From the NCBI GenBank assembly GCA_035236585.1, contig CP141136.1, forward strand, positions 50,051,136 through 50,115,135: a stretch of 64,000 nucleotides of DNA. The letters run 5' to 3'. The notes below the pieces were generated by a model. The model was given only the letters and a program-made list of their open reading frames with translations. It did not search any database and was not told the origin of the DNA. A program made the translations under genes and the position numbers. The stretch comes from Warburgia ugandensis. Lineage: Eukaryota > Streptophyta > Magnoliopsida > Canellales > Canellaceae. This document shows positions 50,991-61,556 of the stretch, one piece after another; position 1 is the first letter of the stretch; every line of letters starts with the position of its first letter.

Positions 50991-51242
50991 GATAGAGTAT
51001 ACAAAAGTGATGACAGTTCTAGTGTAGTATCGAGGACATTTCAATGATGACAAAGTTTGTTTAGGACCTCGCCTTTGTATTGCTTATGGACTATATGTTA
51101 TTATAAATTGCAATGTGACCTAGATGTGAGAATATGAGTTCATGTTGGATGTGATGGCTGTATGGACAGACCCTGGTTATTTTGTCATGACTTGATTTTC
51201 TTATCCACTATTGGAGTACACATTTTTATTGAAAATTGTGTT
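50991..51242. other. Unassigned spacer before copia fragment
   Basis: No domain or repeat is recognised. It is probably either the end of the preceding LTR-like block or very decayed copia gag. Confidence 0.35.
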
Positions 51243-52038
51243 TGATTTTGAAGGTTACTATAAATGGGACTATGAAAAGAGAAAGGAGTGGTTGAAGAAA
51301 AAGAAGTTTCAAGAGGGAGAGCAATCTAGTGTAGCCACTCAATTAGAAGAAGAGCTGGAAGTTCTCATAGCTTCTTCAGGTATGGTATCTACACATGATT
51401 GGGTTCTTGATTCTAGTTGTTCTTATCATATGGCTCCTCATAGGAAGATCTTTGACACTTATAACTCTTGTGATGGTGGAAGTGTATTAATGGGCAATAG
51501 TTTTATGTGGAAGTCTATAAGCGTTGGTACAACAAAAATCAAAATGTATGATGGAATGGTGATAACTTTGACGGATGTGAAGCATGTCCTAGATTTAAGA
51601 ATGAATTTGATCTCATTAGGTTCCCTATATTCTATTGGGTGTTGCATTAGTATGGAAAATGGGATCATGAAGGTTAAAAAATGGGCACTAGTTGTGATGA
51701 AGGGTGAGAAGAAAAGAAACTTGTACCAGTTGATTGGTGAAACAGTTATAGGTAGTGTAATCACATCCTCTTTAAGTGACGCCATGGATGATACAACCCT
51801 ATGGCATATGAGGTTGGGCCACATGAGTGAGAGAGGGATGTTACAATTACACAAAAGGGGTGTACTCAAGGGGATTAAGTCTTTTAAACTACACTTTTGC
51901 AAATATTGTTTGCTAGGTAAGCAGTGTAAGGTGAAGTGTATCCTTTCTAGCCATAAAAGTAAGAGAATCATAGAGTACATACATGTTGATGTGTGGGGAC
52001 CAGCTCTGGTGCTTCTAAAGGTGGTGCAAGGTGGTTTG
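51243..52038 (+). pseudogene. Ty1/copia gag-protease-integrase fragment
   Basis: Domains run in copia order. A ruined zinc-knuckle segment (YYKWDYEKRKEWLKKKK, Cys and His replaced) is followed by the protease segment WVLDSSCSYHMAPHRKIFD, with DSS instead of the catalytic DSG (codons 51409-51417). Then comes the integrase zinc domain LWHMRLGHMSERG ... FCKYCLLGKQ, with its two His and two Cys intact, and the start of the core, HVDVWGPA. A one-base loss near 52006 shifts the frame, after which GASKGGARWF is still readable to base 52038. There the LTR of element F begins. Integrase core, reverse transcriptase and RNase H should resume beyond the right edge. An open frame continues artificially to 52212 inside the LTR. 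Confidence 0.9.
52034..52038. repeat. Predicted left target duplication of element F
   Basis: GTTTG lies immediately before the LTR. Its partner should follow the other LTR, outside the window, so this is untested. Confidence 0.5.
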
Positions 52039-55000
52039 TGTGATGACTCTGGTTTTTGTAACACATTTTGTAAAACATTTTTCAAAGGCAAGGCCCTTAA
52101 TGGTAAAAATTTTTACAAACAATGCAGCAGAAATTCTTTTCTTCTAAATTTGTTTGTAGCAAAACCCAAGTCTCACCTCAAGATACATAATACACATAGA
52201 CATTTTGTTTAAAATTAAATTTTATTGAGTACCAGGAATCATCTAGTAGTTCATTCTTACACAACCCCTATATTATAATTACAAACCATTGTTCAAATTA
52301 CATAATCCAAAGTTCAAACCTCACCTTACATTAAAAACTCTCAATACAACATAATGCTCTCAAATAAAAATACATGTCTTCAACGGACATGCCCTGATTG
52401 ATTATTCTCTTCAGGTCTTCTATTGTCTTTAACTCCTAAGTCTTCAAGCATTATTTCCTCAAGTCTCCTTCCATGTATCTGAGATATTTAAACATTCAAA
52501 CATTTACAATATCTCAGCATGTTATGCTGGGTAGGGGATACAAAAATATACTACTTCACTAATACAAGAATAACTACCTCTTTCATCATTCCATCAGGTT
52601 ATCTACTCATGAGTTATACCAACATAGAGTATATATGTTATTTATGTAGTATAGGATAAATCAATTAAAATGGTAAAAATTGATCAAAACTTGTTCTTTT
52701 CCCTGACTATACTTCCACTTAGAAGATCAATATTTAGCCAATTCTTGTATAGGGATTTTCTTTTTAAGAACTTATGTAGTGGCATCTCATCATGCTATGG
52801 CATTAGACTATGCCTAGCATATGCGCATCATAATGCAAAATACATTAGGACTACTATGCCACAGTCTCAATCCATACATCGCACCTGGATAACTATATAA
52901 TAATCCACTGATACCAACTATGGAAATAACAAATCCATGTCCGCATGGGGAGGACCATGCCTGTCACAGTGGCGACCTTCCCATTATTGCCACACCCTAC
53001 TTTTAGCCTCTCTTTGGGTATGGTATCCATCATAGAAATTTTAGGAAGTGGGTGGTCAAACCCTCATAACTTCCCTAGCATAGAATCCCCAGTCTTAGTA
53101 TTGGGTAAAACAAAATCACAAGCAACCATGCTTGTATGTAAAATACATTGTACATATCAGACGATGTGTATGTTTAATTAAGGCTAGACTATTTTCTATG
53201 CCCTATTCTTAGGGTTTCCTTAGTCTACATATCTCATTATTTTCACCTCATTTAATTAGGTAATTAGACAGTTGAATTGGATCATGGGGTTGGTTCACTT
53301 AGTTGGATTATGTGATTGGATCATGACTATGCTAAGGTACTAAGCATACTTATATCATGAAGGTCTATAATTCTAGACAAAAGATCATGTATGTATACAC
53401 ATGAATCCTTAATACATTCTTGTACATCTACCAACCTCAAAGCGGTATCATGTTCTTGATTTATACATCTCAACTCCATATTATCCATCATGGTCTTGAT
53501 TCATACATCTGTCAATCATACTTATAAAGTTATTCTTCTAGACAAGTATTCTTTATACATGGGTTTATCTTATGAGGGATGCCCTAACATTCCTTGAATC
53601 ATATATGATCAAGGTTTCAAATCTTCTAAGTTCACAATCTACACTATAAGTTAAATCATAGAAAAATACAATACTCTACATTATATTTCTTTTCTTTTTG
53701 TTTGTGATCTTTCAAGATCTCCCTTGGATCTTGTTTGATTTCCATATCTTATTTACAATTTTTATGAGGATTAGACGATATACTAAACTTTTATGCTCTT
53801 ATTATTATTACTCAACCAGTTAATATTTTTATTGGTTGAGGATAGCTTATTCCATCATAAGTCTAGACAGCTCCTCTTATGTCAAATTGGCTAAGGCTCA
53901 CTAGCTAAATGGTTGAATACAAAGTGGGTACTTCAATCCTCATGCAAGGAGGCATTTAGACCTCACAAACATCAATAGAAGGTGGGGGAAGAGTGAGGCT
54001 CTAGTAGATAACCCCCTCAACCACCATGTTCATCATCAACTAGGGTGACCTTAACTCGACCTTTCATAAGGTTCCTATAAGCATTTTAACCCTAAGTACT
54101 CTTTCTAATTGATTTTAATTAAAGTGATGAACATTTAAATGTCATTCATGGAGTTCCATTATTCTCCTAATTTGGGCCAAGGAAATGATATTTCTTATAT
54201 TGTCCTACTAACTATAGCCCTTACTATTATTAAGCCCATATCATTTAATGCATGTAAACATCCTTTCAATTCTAATTTTATTTAATTACATTTTCATAGT
54301 AATTTTCATAACATAAACATTAAAGCATAGATAAATAAATAAATCTACAATTAAATCTACTAAGCAATAGATGAAAATTATAATAACATTTAATAATTCA
54401 AATGGAAATCTAACATACCTTAACTATTCATCATGATCCAATGGTCATTATTCATCTTTCATCTCTTTTAGGGTTTAGATCTTGATCTTCTCATTTTTCT
54501 TTAGTTCTAATATATCTTCTTGATGTGATTTCATTATTAGATCATTGATGCATCTCATCAAATGATCTGATCATTCTTGATCAAACCGATCAAGAAGATC
54601 TTAAGTCATTTTTTCTAATTTAGGGGCGTAGATCTTAATCTATCCCAAATCATCATCATCCATTCCATAAATCCATATGATATTATCTTCATAACTTTAT
54701 CAAGATACATCCATATAGTCCCATCATCCTTGAACAACTTGATCAAGGATATTTCCATTCATTTTTGTGGATCTTACCAATTTTTTATGGATAGATCTCC
54801 TAATTAATCATAGATCAGTCACTTCTAACCATTGATTCCATGTCTGACAGTCACAAGATCATCAGTGGATTAGAATTATAGAGTTTGATCATTCCAAATT
54901 TCACTAATCATGAGAATTAGCAATACTTTTCTTTATTAACAAAATTTTACATGCTTTAAAACATATATTTTCTAAGTTCAGTAGGTTCTACTTATTAAAA

Positions 55001-56975
55001 GAAATCCAACCCAACTTTTGATCTCAATTTGTAGTTAAATTAAGATTAAAATTGGGATTTTAAAATTTCAGCCCATTTTAAAGGCTGAATTTTAATCTTA
55101 CTATTTTTTTTTATTTACTTGATCTAGAAACCTAAAATTTTTACTGTGATTATTATCCTTAATGTTTTAGGATCCTCTGAACCCATCCATTGGTTCAGAT
55201 TTCAATTTTGGGATAATCTTGATCATGATCCAAGGTTGTTACTACAGAATTTTGTTATAATCTCAAATAAATACAATTTAAAACATACATTTGATGAGTT
55301 CAATAGCCTACAAAAGTGACATGGAATTGACAGGAAGTGTCAGTTCTAAAATCAGAGCTATATTGATCTCTTAATTAGAAAAATAAAGTTTCAGTTCAAA
55401 ATTTGGATGGCCCAGATCAAATATGGGTTTACGGGTGAGGGATGACCAGTGGCCCATGCCCGTTACCACCTATCCTAGGTGGTCGATGGAGGTGACCGGC
55501 TATGGGCGAGACGGTTCGAATCTGGACCGTCGGATCAACCATGGCTAGATCTCCTCCATCCTTGATCATTAGCAGCCCAAATTTCATCTTCTTGGATTTT
55601 TGGGCCCTAGGAATCCATCCAATGGCTTAGAGATATCATCTGAGCCATCCACGATGGTACATGTCAACCATGTTGCTGGATCCGTCGTTCCTGACGGATC
55701 AACGACTTGGGAGATCTTCTAGATGCCAAAAAATATTAATGACATGCTAGAATTGAAAGAGGGGAGGGAGATGCACCTACCTTTGATGGTCCGGTGAAGA
55801 GACGGTCACTGGAGAAAAAGAAATTAAGCCAGAGAAATAACAAAAACCCTAGACGCTAGAAAATATACAAACTTTGATTCCTCTGTCAATGTTGCCGGAG
55901 ATGGAGTGATACCTTGGGGCTTTTGTAGATCACCCCTCCCTGAAGCGTTTTTATGGTTCTAGATCAAGGTTTACCAATCAGATTGGCCAGAATAATAAGA
56001 ATTTATGACTGGAGATGATGCTTAGTACCGTTCACGTTTTCGTTTTGATTTTCCTAGCGATCCAGGCATTGAATCACCAAACTTTCTTTAGGCTTTTGTA
56101 GATATCCTCAGTCCAAATAAATCCAATAATTAAGATTGAAATTGAATGGCTAAAAATGGATGGCTAATTCAAATAGGGTTTCCTAGGAGGAAACCCTAGT
56201 TCATTGGGGACAATGTGTCCCTAGACGCACCCAATGGTTTAGGGTGGAATATTCCCCCGGGTGCATTTGTGGACGTGCTAACAGAAGGAAATAAATAGGG
56301 AAAAAGGAGGAAGAAAAGGGAGAGAAGGGGACGGAGTTTTGAGATGAAATTTTGGAGGCTAGGGAATTTTTTGAACATTTTTGGGAATTTCTTTGTGAAG
56401 TATTTATAGGCATTTTGGAATTTTTCATGATTATATGCAATTATAATGTTTCATTTCTTTTTTATATTAAATTGTCTTTTGATCCCCACTACCACCTCCT
56501 TGTCCACTAGTAGGTGGTAGTGGTTTGACTCATGATTATACGTGCTTTGGCCAATGGATTCCTTTGTGGGCCCCACATAGTGTGAAAAGACCATTTTACA
56601 CTTTATGGAGAAAAATAGGGTTTATTCCCATGAACTTGGAATTGAGCATATTTAGTGGCATTGGATTCATATTTCTGAGTACATTCTATATTTTTATGTC
56701 TTAGGTCTCAGTTATGAGTAAAATTATCATTTTACCCTTTTGTTCATAAAATTGTAGAAAAATAAGGATTTTTCATTTGAATTCAAAATTTGTTGTGCTT
56801 ACATTTATTCTAAAGGGTTCGTTGAGTTTGTTTTCAATCGTACATGTCGTATACCTTGATTGTAATTCTATGAGAAGTGTATTTTTAATAACCCTAATAT
56901 TCCAGCCTAATTTTTCCTTGAAATTCTTAATTTTATTTTTTATTCAATTTCATTACAAAAGTTAGGGGTGTTACA
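52039..56975 (-). repeat. Element F 3' LTR
   Basis: A 4937-bp LTR that on the minus strand starts TGTAACACCCCTAAC and ends ATCACA. It is the same family as element B in the opposite orientation: shared blocks include the CACTACCACCTCC region (56480-56520 against 26380-26430) and the CTCTCTCTTCCCC-type tract (53980-54020 against 35840-35870). A GC-richer island lies at 55430-55700. Frames 52670-52900, 52945-53181, 56196-56440 and 56777-56965 are spurious. Confidence 0.92.
56401..56408 (-). promoter_or_regulatory. TATA box of element F 3' LTR
   Basis: TATAAATA on the minus strand, at the same LTR position (about 570 bases in) as the boxes of element B. Confidence 0.65.
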
Positions 56976-56994
56976 ATCTACTCCCCTTAGAAAA
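56976..56994 (-). promoter_or_regulatory. Polypurine tract of element F
   Basis: The minus strand reads CTAAGGGGAGTAGAT directly before the LTR start TGTAACA. It is the plus-strand DNA primer site. Confidence 0.88.
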
Positions 56995-57023
56995 ATTTCA
57001 TACTCAAAATTTCTAATTTACAA

Positions 57024-57190
57024 CTACTCAAACAAGCTAGGATACAAATTTTTCATTTCCTCTTCTAATGCCCAGGTAGCTTCTTCAACCATATGATGTT
57101 GCCATAATACCTTGATTAAAGGTATAGATTTGGTCCTCAATTATTGCTCTTTCCTATCCATGATCTAGATTGCCCTTTCTTTAAAGGTTA
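57024..57190 (-). pseudogene. Chromodomain at the C-terminus of element F pol
   Basis: On the minus strand one frame reads IMDRKEQ, a stop, LRTKSIPLIKVLWQHH, then MVEEATWALEEEMKNLYPSL, and ends at the stop codon 57024-57026. This is the chromodomain of Tekay/Del-type integrases, thought to bind histone marks and direct insertion into heterochromatin. Two in-frame stops disrupt it. It is about 35 bases from the polypurine tract, as usual. Confidence 0.88.
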
Positions 57191-58274
57191 AGTTTGTATT
57201 CAATGCCTCTAGTATCCTTTGAAGCACATGAGTCTCATCTGGAATGCATTTTTGTAACATGGATACATGAAATATGTTGTGCACTTCTGAAAGTTAGCGT
57301 GGTAGGGCTAATTTGTAAGCCATTAGACCAACCCTTTCTAAAATTTCAAAAGGACCAATATACCTTGGACTAAGTTTACCCTTACTTCCAAACCTCCTTA
57401 CTCCCTTAACTGGTGAAACCTTTAAAAAGCATGTGGTCATCTACTTCAAATTCCAAGGTTCAACATATTTTATCCGCATAACTTTTCTGATGACTATGAG
57501 TGGCCAACAATATTTTCTTTATTATTCTCACTTTGTCTGTACATTGTTCCACTAGTTCTAATTTTATCAACTTCCTCTATCCCACATTAACCCAACAGGT
57601 TGGCAATTGACAAGGTCATCCATACAATGATTCATATGGTGCCATATTGATACTTGCATGGAAAATGTTATTATATGGGAACTCTAGCAGGCGAAGATGT
57701 TCATCCTAACTTCCTCTCCAGTCTAGTGCACAGGTCCTTAGCATCTCTTTTAAGGTTTGAATGGTCCTTTCTAACTAACCATTAGTTTGGGGATGAAAGG
57801 TTGTACTAAACTTTAGTGATGTCCCCAATGCCTGTTGCATGCGCTTCTAGCTTCTAGAGGTAGACCGTCCATCTTGATCAGAGATGATGGAGAGACTCCA
57901 TGAAGACTGACTATTTCTCTTACATATAATTGGGCTAAACTATCTACAGATTGGTTTTGTTTGATCTGAAGGAAGTGTGCCAACTTGGTTAGCTTGTCAA
58001 CTATTACTCAAATCATATCATGACCTACCCGTGTCCTTGGTAACCCTACAATAAAGTCCATGGTGATATGTTCCCATTTCCATTATGTCAATTCTAGGGT
58101 TTGTAGTAATCTAGCTAACCTTTGCTGTTCAGCCTTCACTTGCTTGCAAGTTAAGCACTTAGCCACACATTCCTTGATATCTCTTTTCACACCTCCTCAC
58201 CATAAATTTCTTTTTAAATCCCGGTACATTTTTGTTCCTCCAAGGTGTATCGAAAATTTGGATTGATGGGCTTC
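57191..58274 (-). pseudogene. Integrase pseudogene of element F
   Basis: The stretch between RNase H and chromodomain has the length of a chromoviral integrase. The clearest block is near 57480-57540, where the minus strand reads DKVRIIKKILLATHSHQKSYAD, a conserved region C-terminal of the catalytic core (family: ...AAQSRQKSYAD). Other core parts are recognisable only as short words in changing frames. It would have joined element cDNA to target DNA, but is not functional. Confidence 0.78.
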
Positions 58275-59119
58275 TTATAGTAGTGCTTTTCTCAAACTCG
58301 CGAGAATCACAAGTCTTCCATGGAACCAAATACCCCCATCCAAAGCTTTACAAAACTTGGTCCTTCCACACATTTCTTGGATTGTTATATCCCCTTCTTC
58401 AGCCTTTAAGATTTGTTCAACAAAAGCTGACTTAATGGTGACATTAACCAACATTGCTTTTATGGGTCTACTTAGTGCATCAACCACTACATTAGCCTTT
58501 CTCAGATGGTATTGAATCACAAAATCATAATCCTTAAGATATTCCATCCACCTTCTTTGTCTCATATTCAGATCAGCTTGGGTGAAAATATACTTGACGC
58601 TCTTGTGGTTAGTGAATACATTGAATTTCTCCTCGTACAAGTAATGTCGCCAAAATTTTAAGGCAAACACTACCGCTGCAAGTTCTAGGTCGTGTACCAG
58701 GTAGTTCATTTCATGTTTCTTTAGTTTTCGTGAAGCATAAGCAATGACCTTCCCATTTTGTATCAGTACACTTCCTAACCTTTCCCTCAAGCATCACAGT
58801 ATGTCTCATAACCTCCACTCCCAGATGGCAAGGACAGTACTGATGCTGCAGTTAACCTCCTTTTTAACTCTTGAAAACTCCTTTCACATTCATCAGTCCA
58901 AGTAAACTGTACTCCTTTTCTAGTAAAAGAAGTCAAAGGAAGAGCTATACAGGAAAATCCTTGGATAAATCTATGATAATATCCAACTAACTCTAGAAAA
59001 CTTCGTATTTCAGTTACTGTCTTTGGTTGTTCCCATTTCATTACTACTTCCACCTTGGTTGGGTCCACCTCTACTCCATTCTGGCAAATTACATGCCTTA
59101 GAAAGTTGACTTTTTCCAA
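58275..59119 (-). pseudogene. RNase H and RT connection of element F pol
   Basis: Two overlapping frames continue each other: 58787-59119 carries the reverse-transcriptase connection (FLRHVICQNGVEVDPTKVE, then the IRSFLELVGYYHRFI block) and breaks at CDA; 58275-58790 resumes with [51 protein letters not shown] and ends near [11 protein letters not shown]. The frameshift plus stop lies at about 58785-58795. The usual TDHKSLKY motif reads TNHKSVKY: the Asp codon is now Asn (58608-58610). RNase H degrades the RNA template during reverse transcription. Confidence 0.9.
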
Positions 59120-59182
59120 CCAAAATTCACACTTAGTAAATTTTCCAAATAGTTTGTGTCTTTTAAGTGTGTTTAATACAAT

Positions 59183-59629
59183 TCATAAATGTTCCTGGTG
59201 TTCTTGTATACTAGTAGAATAAATGAGTATATCGTTGATGAATACGATTACAAATTTATCCAGAATTGCCTTGAAAATTCTATTCATCAAGTCCATATAT
59301 ATAGTAGGAGCATTGGTTAATCTAAAAGCCATCACCAAAAATTCATAATGTCCATACCAGGTTCTGAATGCTTTTTTGGGTATATCTTCACCTTTGGTAT
59401 GCAATTGATGATATCTTGATCTAAGGTCAATTTTGGAAAAGAACTCAGTAGATTGGAGTTGATGAAAGAGATCATCAATTCGAGCTAGACGGTATTTATT
59501 TTTTATTGTCACATTGTTTGGCATTTGATAATCGATACATAACCTCATAGACCCATCTTTCTTTTTCATAAATATCACTAGTGCTCTCGATGGCAAACTA
59601 CTTGGTTGGATAAACCCTTTGTCCAACAA
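59183..59629 (-). pseudogene. Reverse-transcriptase core of element F
   Basis: A 148-codon open frame covers the fingers and palm: [68 protein letters not shown], then [12 protein letters not shown]. The catalytic F-I-D-D of the family reads F-I-N-D (Asn codon 59234-59236), which removes one of the two metal-binding aspartates. A frame break separates it from the downstream part at 59119. The other catalytic Asp (FSKIDLRS) is present. Confidence 0.92.
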
Positions 59630-59646
59630 TTCTTGCAGTTGATTCT

Positions 59647-60330
59647 TTAATTCCTTAAGTCAGCTGGGCCCATCCTATAGGGTGTTTTAGAAATTGGAGT
59701 TGTACTAGGAATTACTTCAATGGTAAACTCAATTTCCCTATGAGGTGGTAAACCTAGGAGTTCTTCAGGAAACACATCTTGGAATTCATTGACTATGTCG
59801 ATTTCTTCTATGTTGGGCTGTTCAACAATCAAAGCAACTACAGTTGCTAAAAATGCCTGACATCCCTTGGACACATATTTGGCAGCCGTCATAGCTGATA
59901 TGATGGATTTGTTTGAGCCATTTGGTTTTCCATGCAATACTACCATTTCTTCTCCTGTTATGTTAAAAGTGATTTTCTTTTTACAGTAGTCCATGATGAC
60001 CACGTATTTCGTTAGCTAATCCATACCTAGTATTATGTCAAAGTCTACCATGTTTAGTAAAATGAGGTCTATACCCATTCTCTTCCCCTGTACCTCAATA
60101 GGTACATCTTGACGATATTCTTATAATATAACTAGTTTTCCCAGTGGTGTCATCACATCCAAATAGAACCCCAATTTCTCCACTATCAATTGAATACTAG
60201 ATGCAAATACACATGATATGAAAGAATGGGTAGATCCAGAGTCAAACAGTACTTTGGCAGGGTGATGAGATACTAGCAATGTACCTTCAATAACTGCATT
60301 AGATATTCTAACCTCTCTGTCAGCGGTACA
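59647..60330 (-). pseudogene. Protease and N-terminal pol of element F
   Basis: The protease active site reads VLFDSGSTHSFIS near 60212-60250 with the catalytic DSG intact. The following frame 59647-60003 reads through ISAMTAAKYVSKGCQAFLA, then NEFQDVFPEELLGLPPHREI and EFTIEVIPSTTPISKTPYRM, which are the conserved protease-RT connection of Tekay/CRM-type chromoviruses. Stops between about 60004 and 60200 separate the two. The protease would have processed Gag-Pol. Confidence 0.88.
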
Positions 60331-60360
60331 TTTTCAAGCTTTGCACCCTTAACTGCCAAG

Positions 60361-61377
60361 GGTTTGTTGTAGTTATTAGAGAAATGCCCTAACTAGCCAC
60401 ATTTGTAACATTTGATAGGAGGTTGCGGTGGTTGTGGTGCCGGGTGGGGACATGCATAGCCTGGATGACATGTTCTACATGTGGGCCATGGTTTCCATTT
60501 AGCTTGATTTCCTTGATGGCTAGAAGGCCTAAAGTTGTTTGGCAATCTCTTGCCCTTCTTGAAGGATTTTTCTTGATAATTGCTCCCTCCTCCAAGTTTG
60601 GTGAATTGGTTTCTTTTATAGTCTTCTTTGAACATAGAAGCCATCTCGACACACTTGATCATAGTTGTTGGTTTGGTTCCTAACACCTTCGTTCTTAGCC
60701 CTAGGTGTTACTCTTCCATAAACTGATCCACCGTATGCCTTTCAGTTTCACATATATGGCTTGAAAATCTCTTCAATTGAATGAACTTATTTTCATAATC
60801 AACAACTGAAAGGTTTCCTTATTGTAGATTTAGGATATCCCTCTCCTTTAGAATGCACATGGATTGGGAAATATTTTTCATTAAAAATTTCCTTAAACTT
60901 TTCCCATGGGATTTCCTTAGGATTGAGGAAGAAATTCCTTTGTGCTAACCTCCACCAGAAAGATGCTTCTTGCTTCAATATATATGTGGCCAACTTGACC
61001 TTTAGATTCTTTGGAGTTCTCAACACACTGAAGATCTTCTCTACTTCATAAATTCATTCTTCAGCCTTCTCAACATCACCCTTGCCATTGTAGCTGATAA
61101 CCATCTTTTAGAACCTTTCCACCATCTTGTCTATCTTTTTAGGTGTCAATTGAGAGGTTTCCATCACTCCACTAGGTACAAGTGAAGAGTTACCCTATAC
61201 CAGAGCTGGAGTTTCCTGTCTAGGTATAGGAGCACTGGGTCCCATGTTAGGTTGAGCTTGGGCTTGAATACTTAGTGCTTTAACTGGAGTAGCCTAAAGT
61301 TGTATAAGCTGAGAAAGAAGATTCCTCAATACTCTAGTCATCACCTCCTCCAGATTATTCGCATATGATCCTTCCAT
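60361..61377 (-). pseudogene. Gag pseudogene of element F
   Basis: A plausible start codon lies at 61375-61377, opening MEGSYANNLEEVMTRVLRNL, followed soon by a stop. The capsid core is at 60799-61026 (VKLATYILKQEASFWW, PWEKFKEIFNEKYFP). A Lys/Asn/Pro-rich region (60389-60686) leads to the zinc knuckle CYKCG-stop-LGHFSNNY near 60370-60412: the Gln after Gly is a stop and the last Cys is Tyr. Gag forms the particle that packages element RNA. Two frames overlap at 60389-60686, a sign of a frameshift. Confidence 0.88.
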
Positions 61378-61541
61378 AACATTCTTAGGTTCCCTTTGAG
61401 CTGCCCACCTTGTTCATCTTTTAGGTGTCATCTACTCAAAACCCAAATTTCTATATAAGTATTCTACTTAATCCATTTCTAATATATCTTAATTTGGATT
61501 ATTCCTTTGGACATAGTGGGGTTGTGAGTGACTAGATGAAT

Positions 61542-61554
61542 GGCTCTGATACCA
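61542..61554 (-). promoter_or_regulatory. Primer-binding site of element F (initiator tRNA-Met)
   Basis: The minus strand reads TGGTATCAGAGCC, two bases after the LTR end ATCACA. It is a perfect match to the complement of the initiator tRNA-Met 3' end. Confidence 0.94.
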
Positions 61555-61556
61555 AC

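Noticed and set aside
50455..50992. GC-richer open frames on both strands, possible host exon
   Set aside because: Four overlapping frames on both strands with no recognisable domain suggest composition rather than coding; the block resembles LTR cores.
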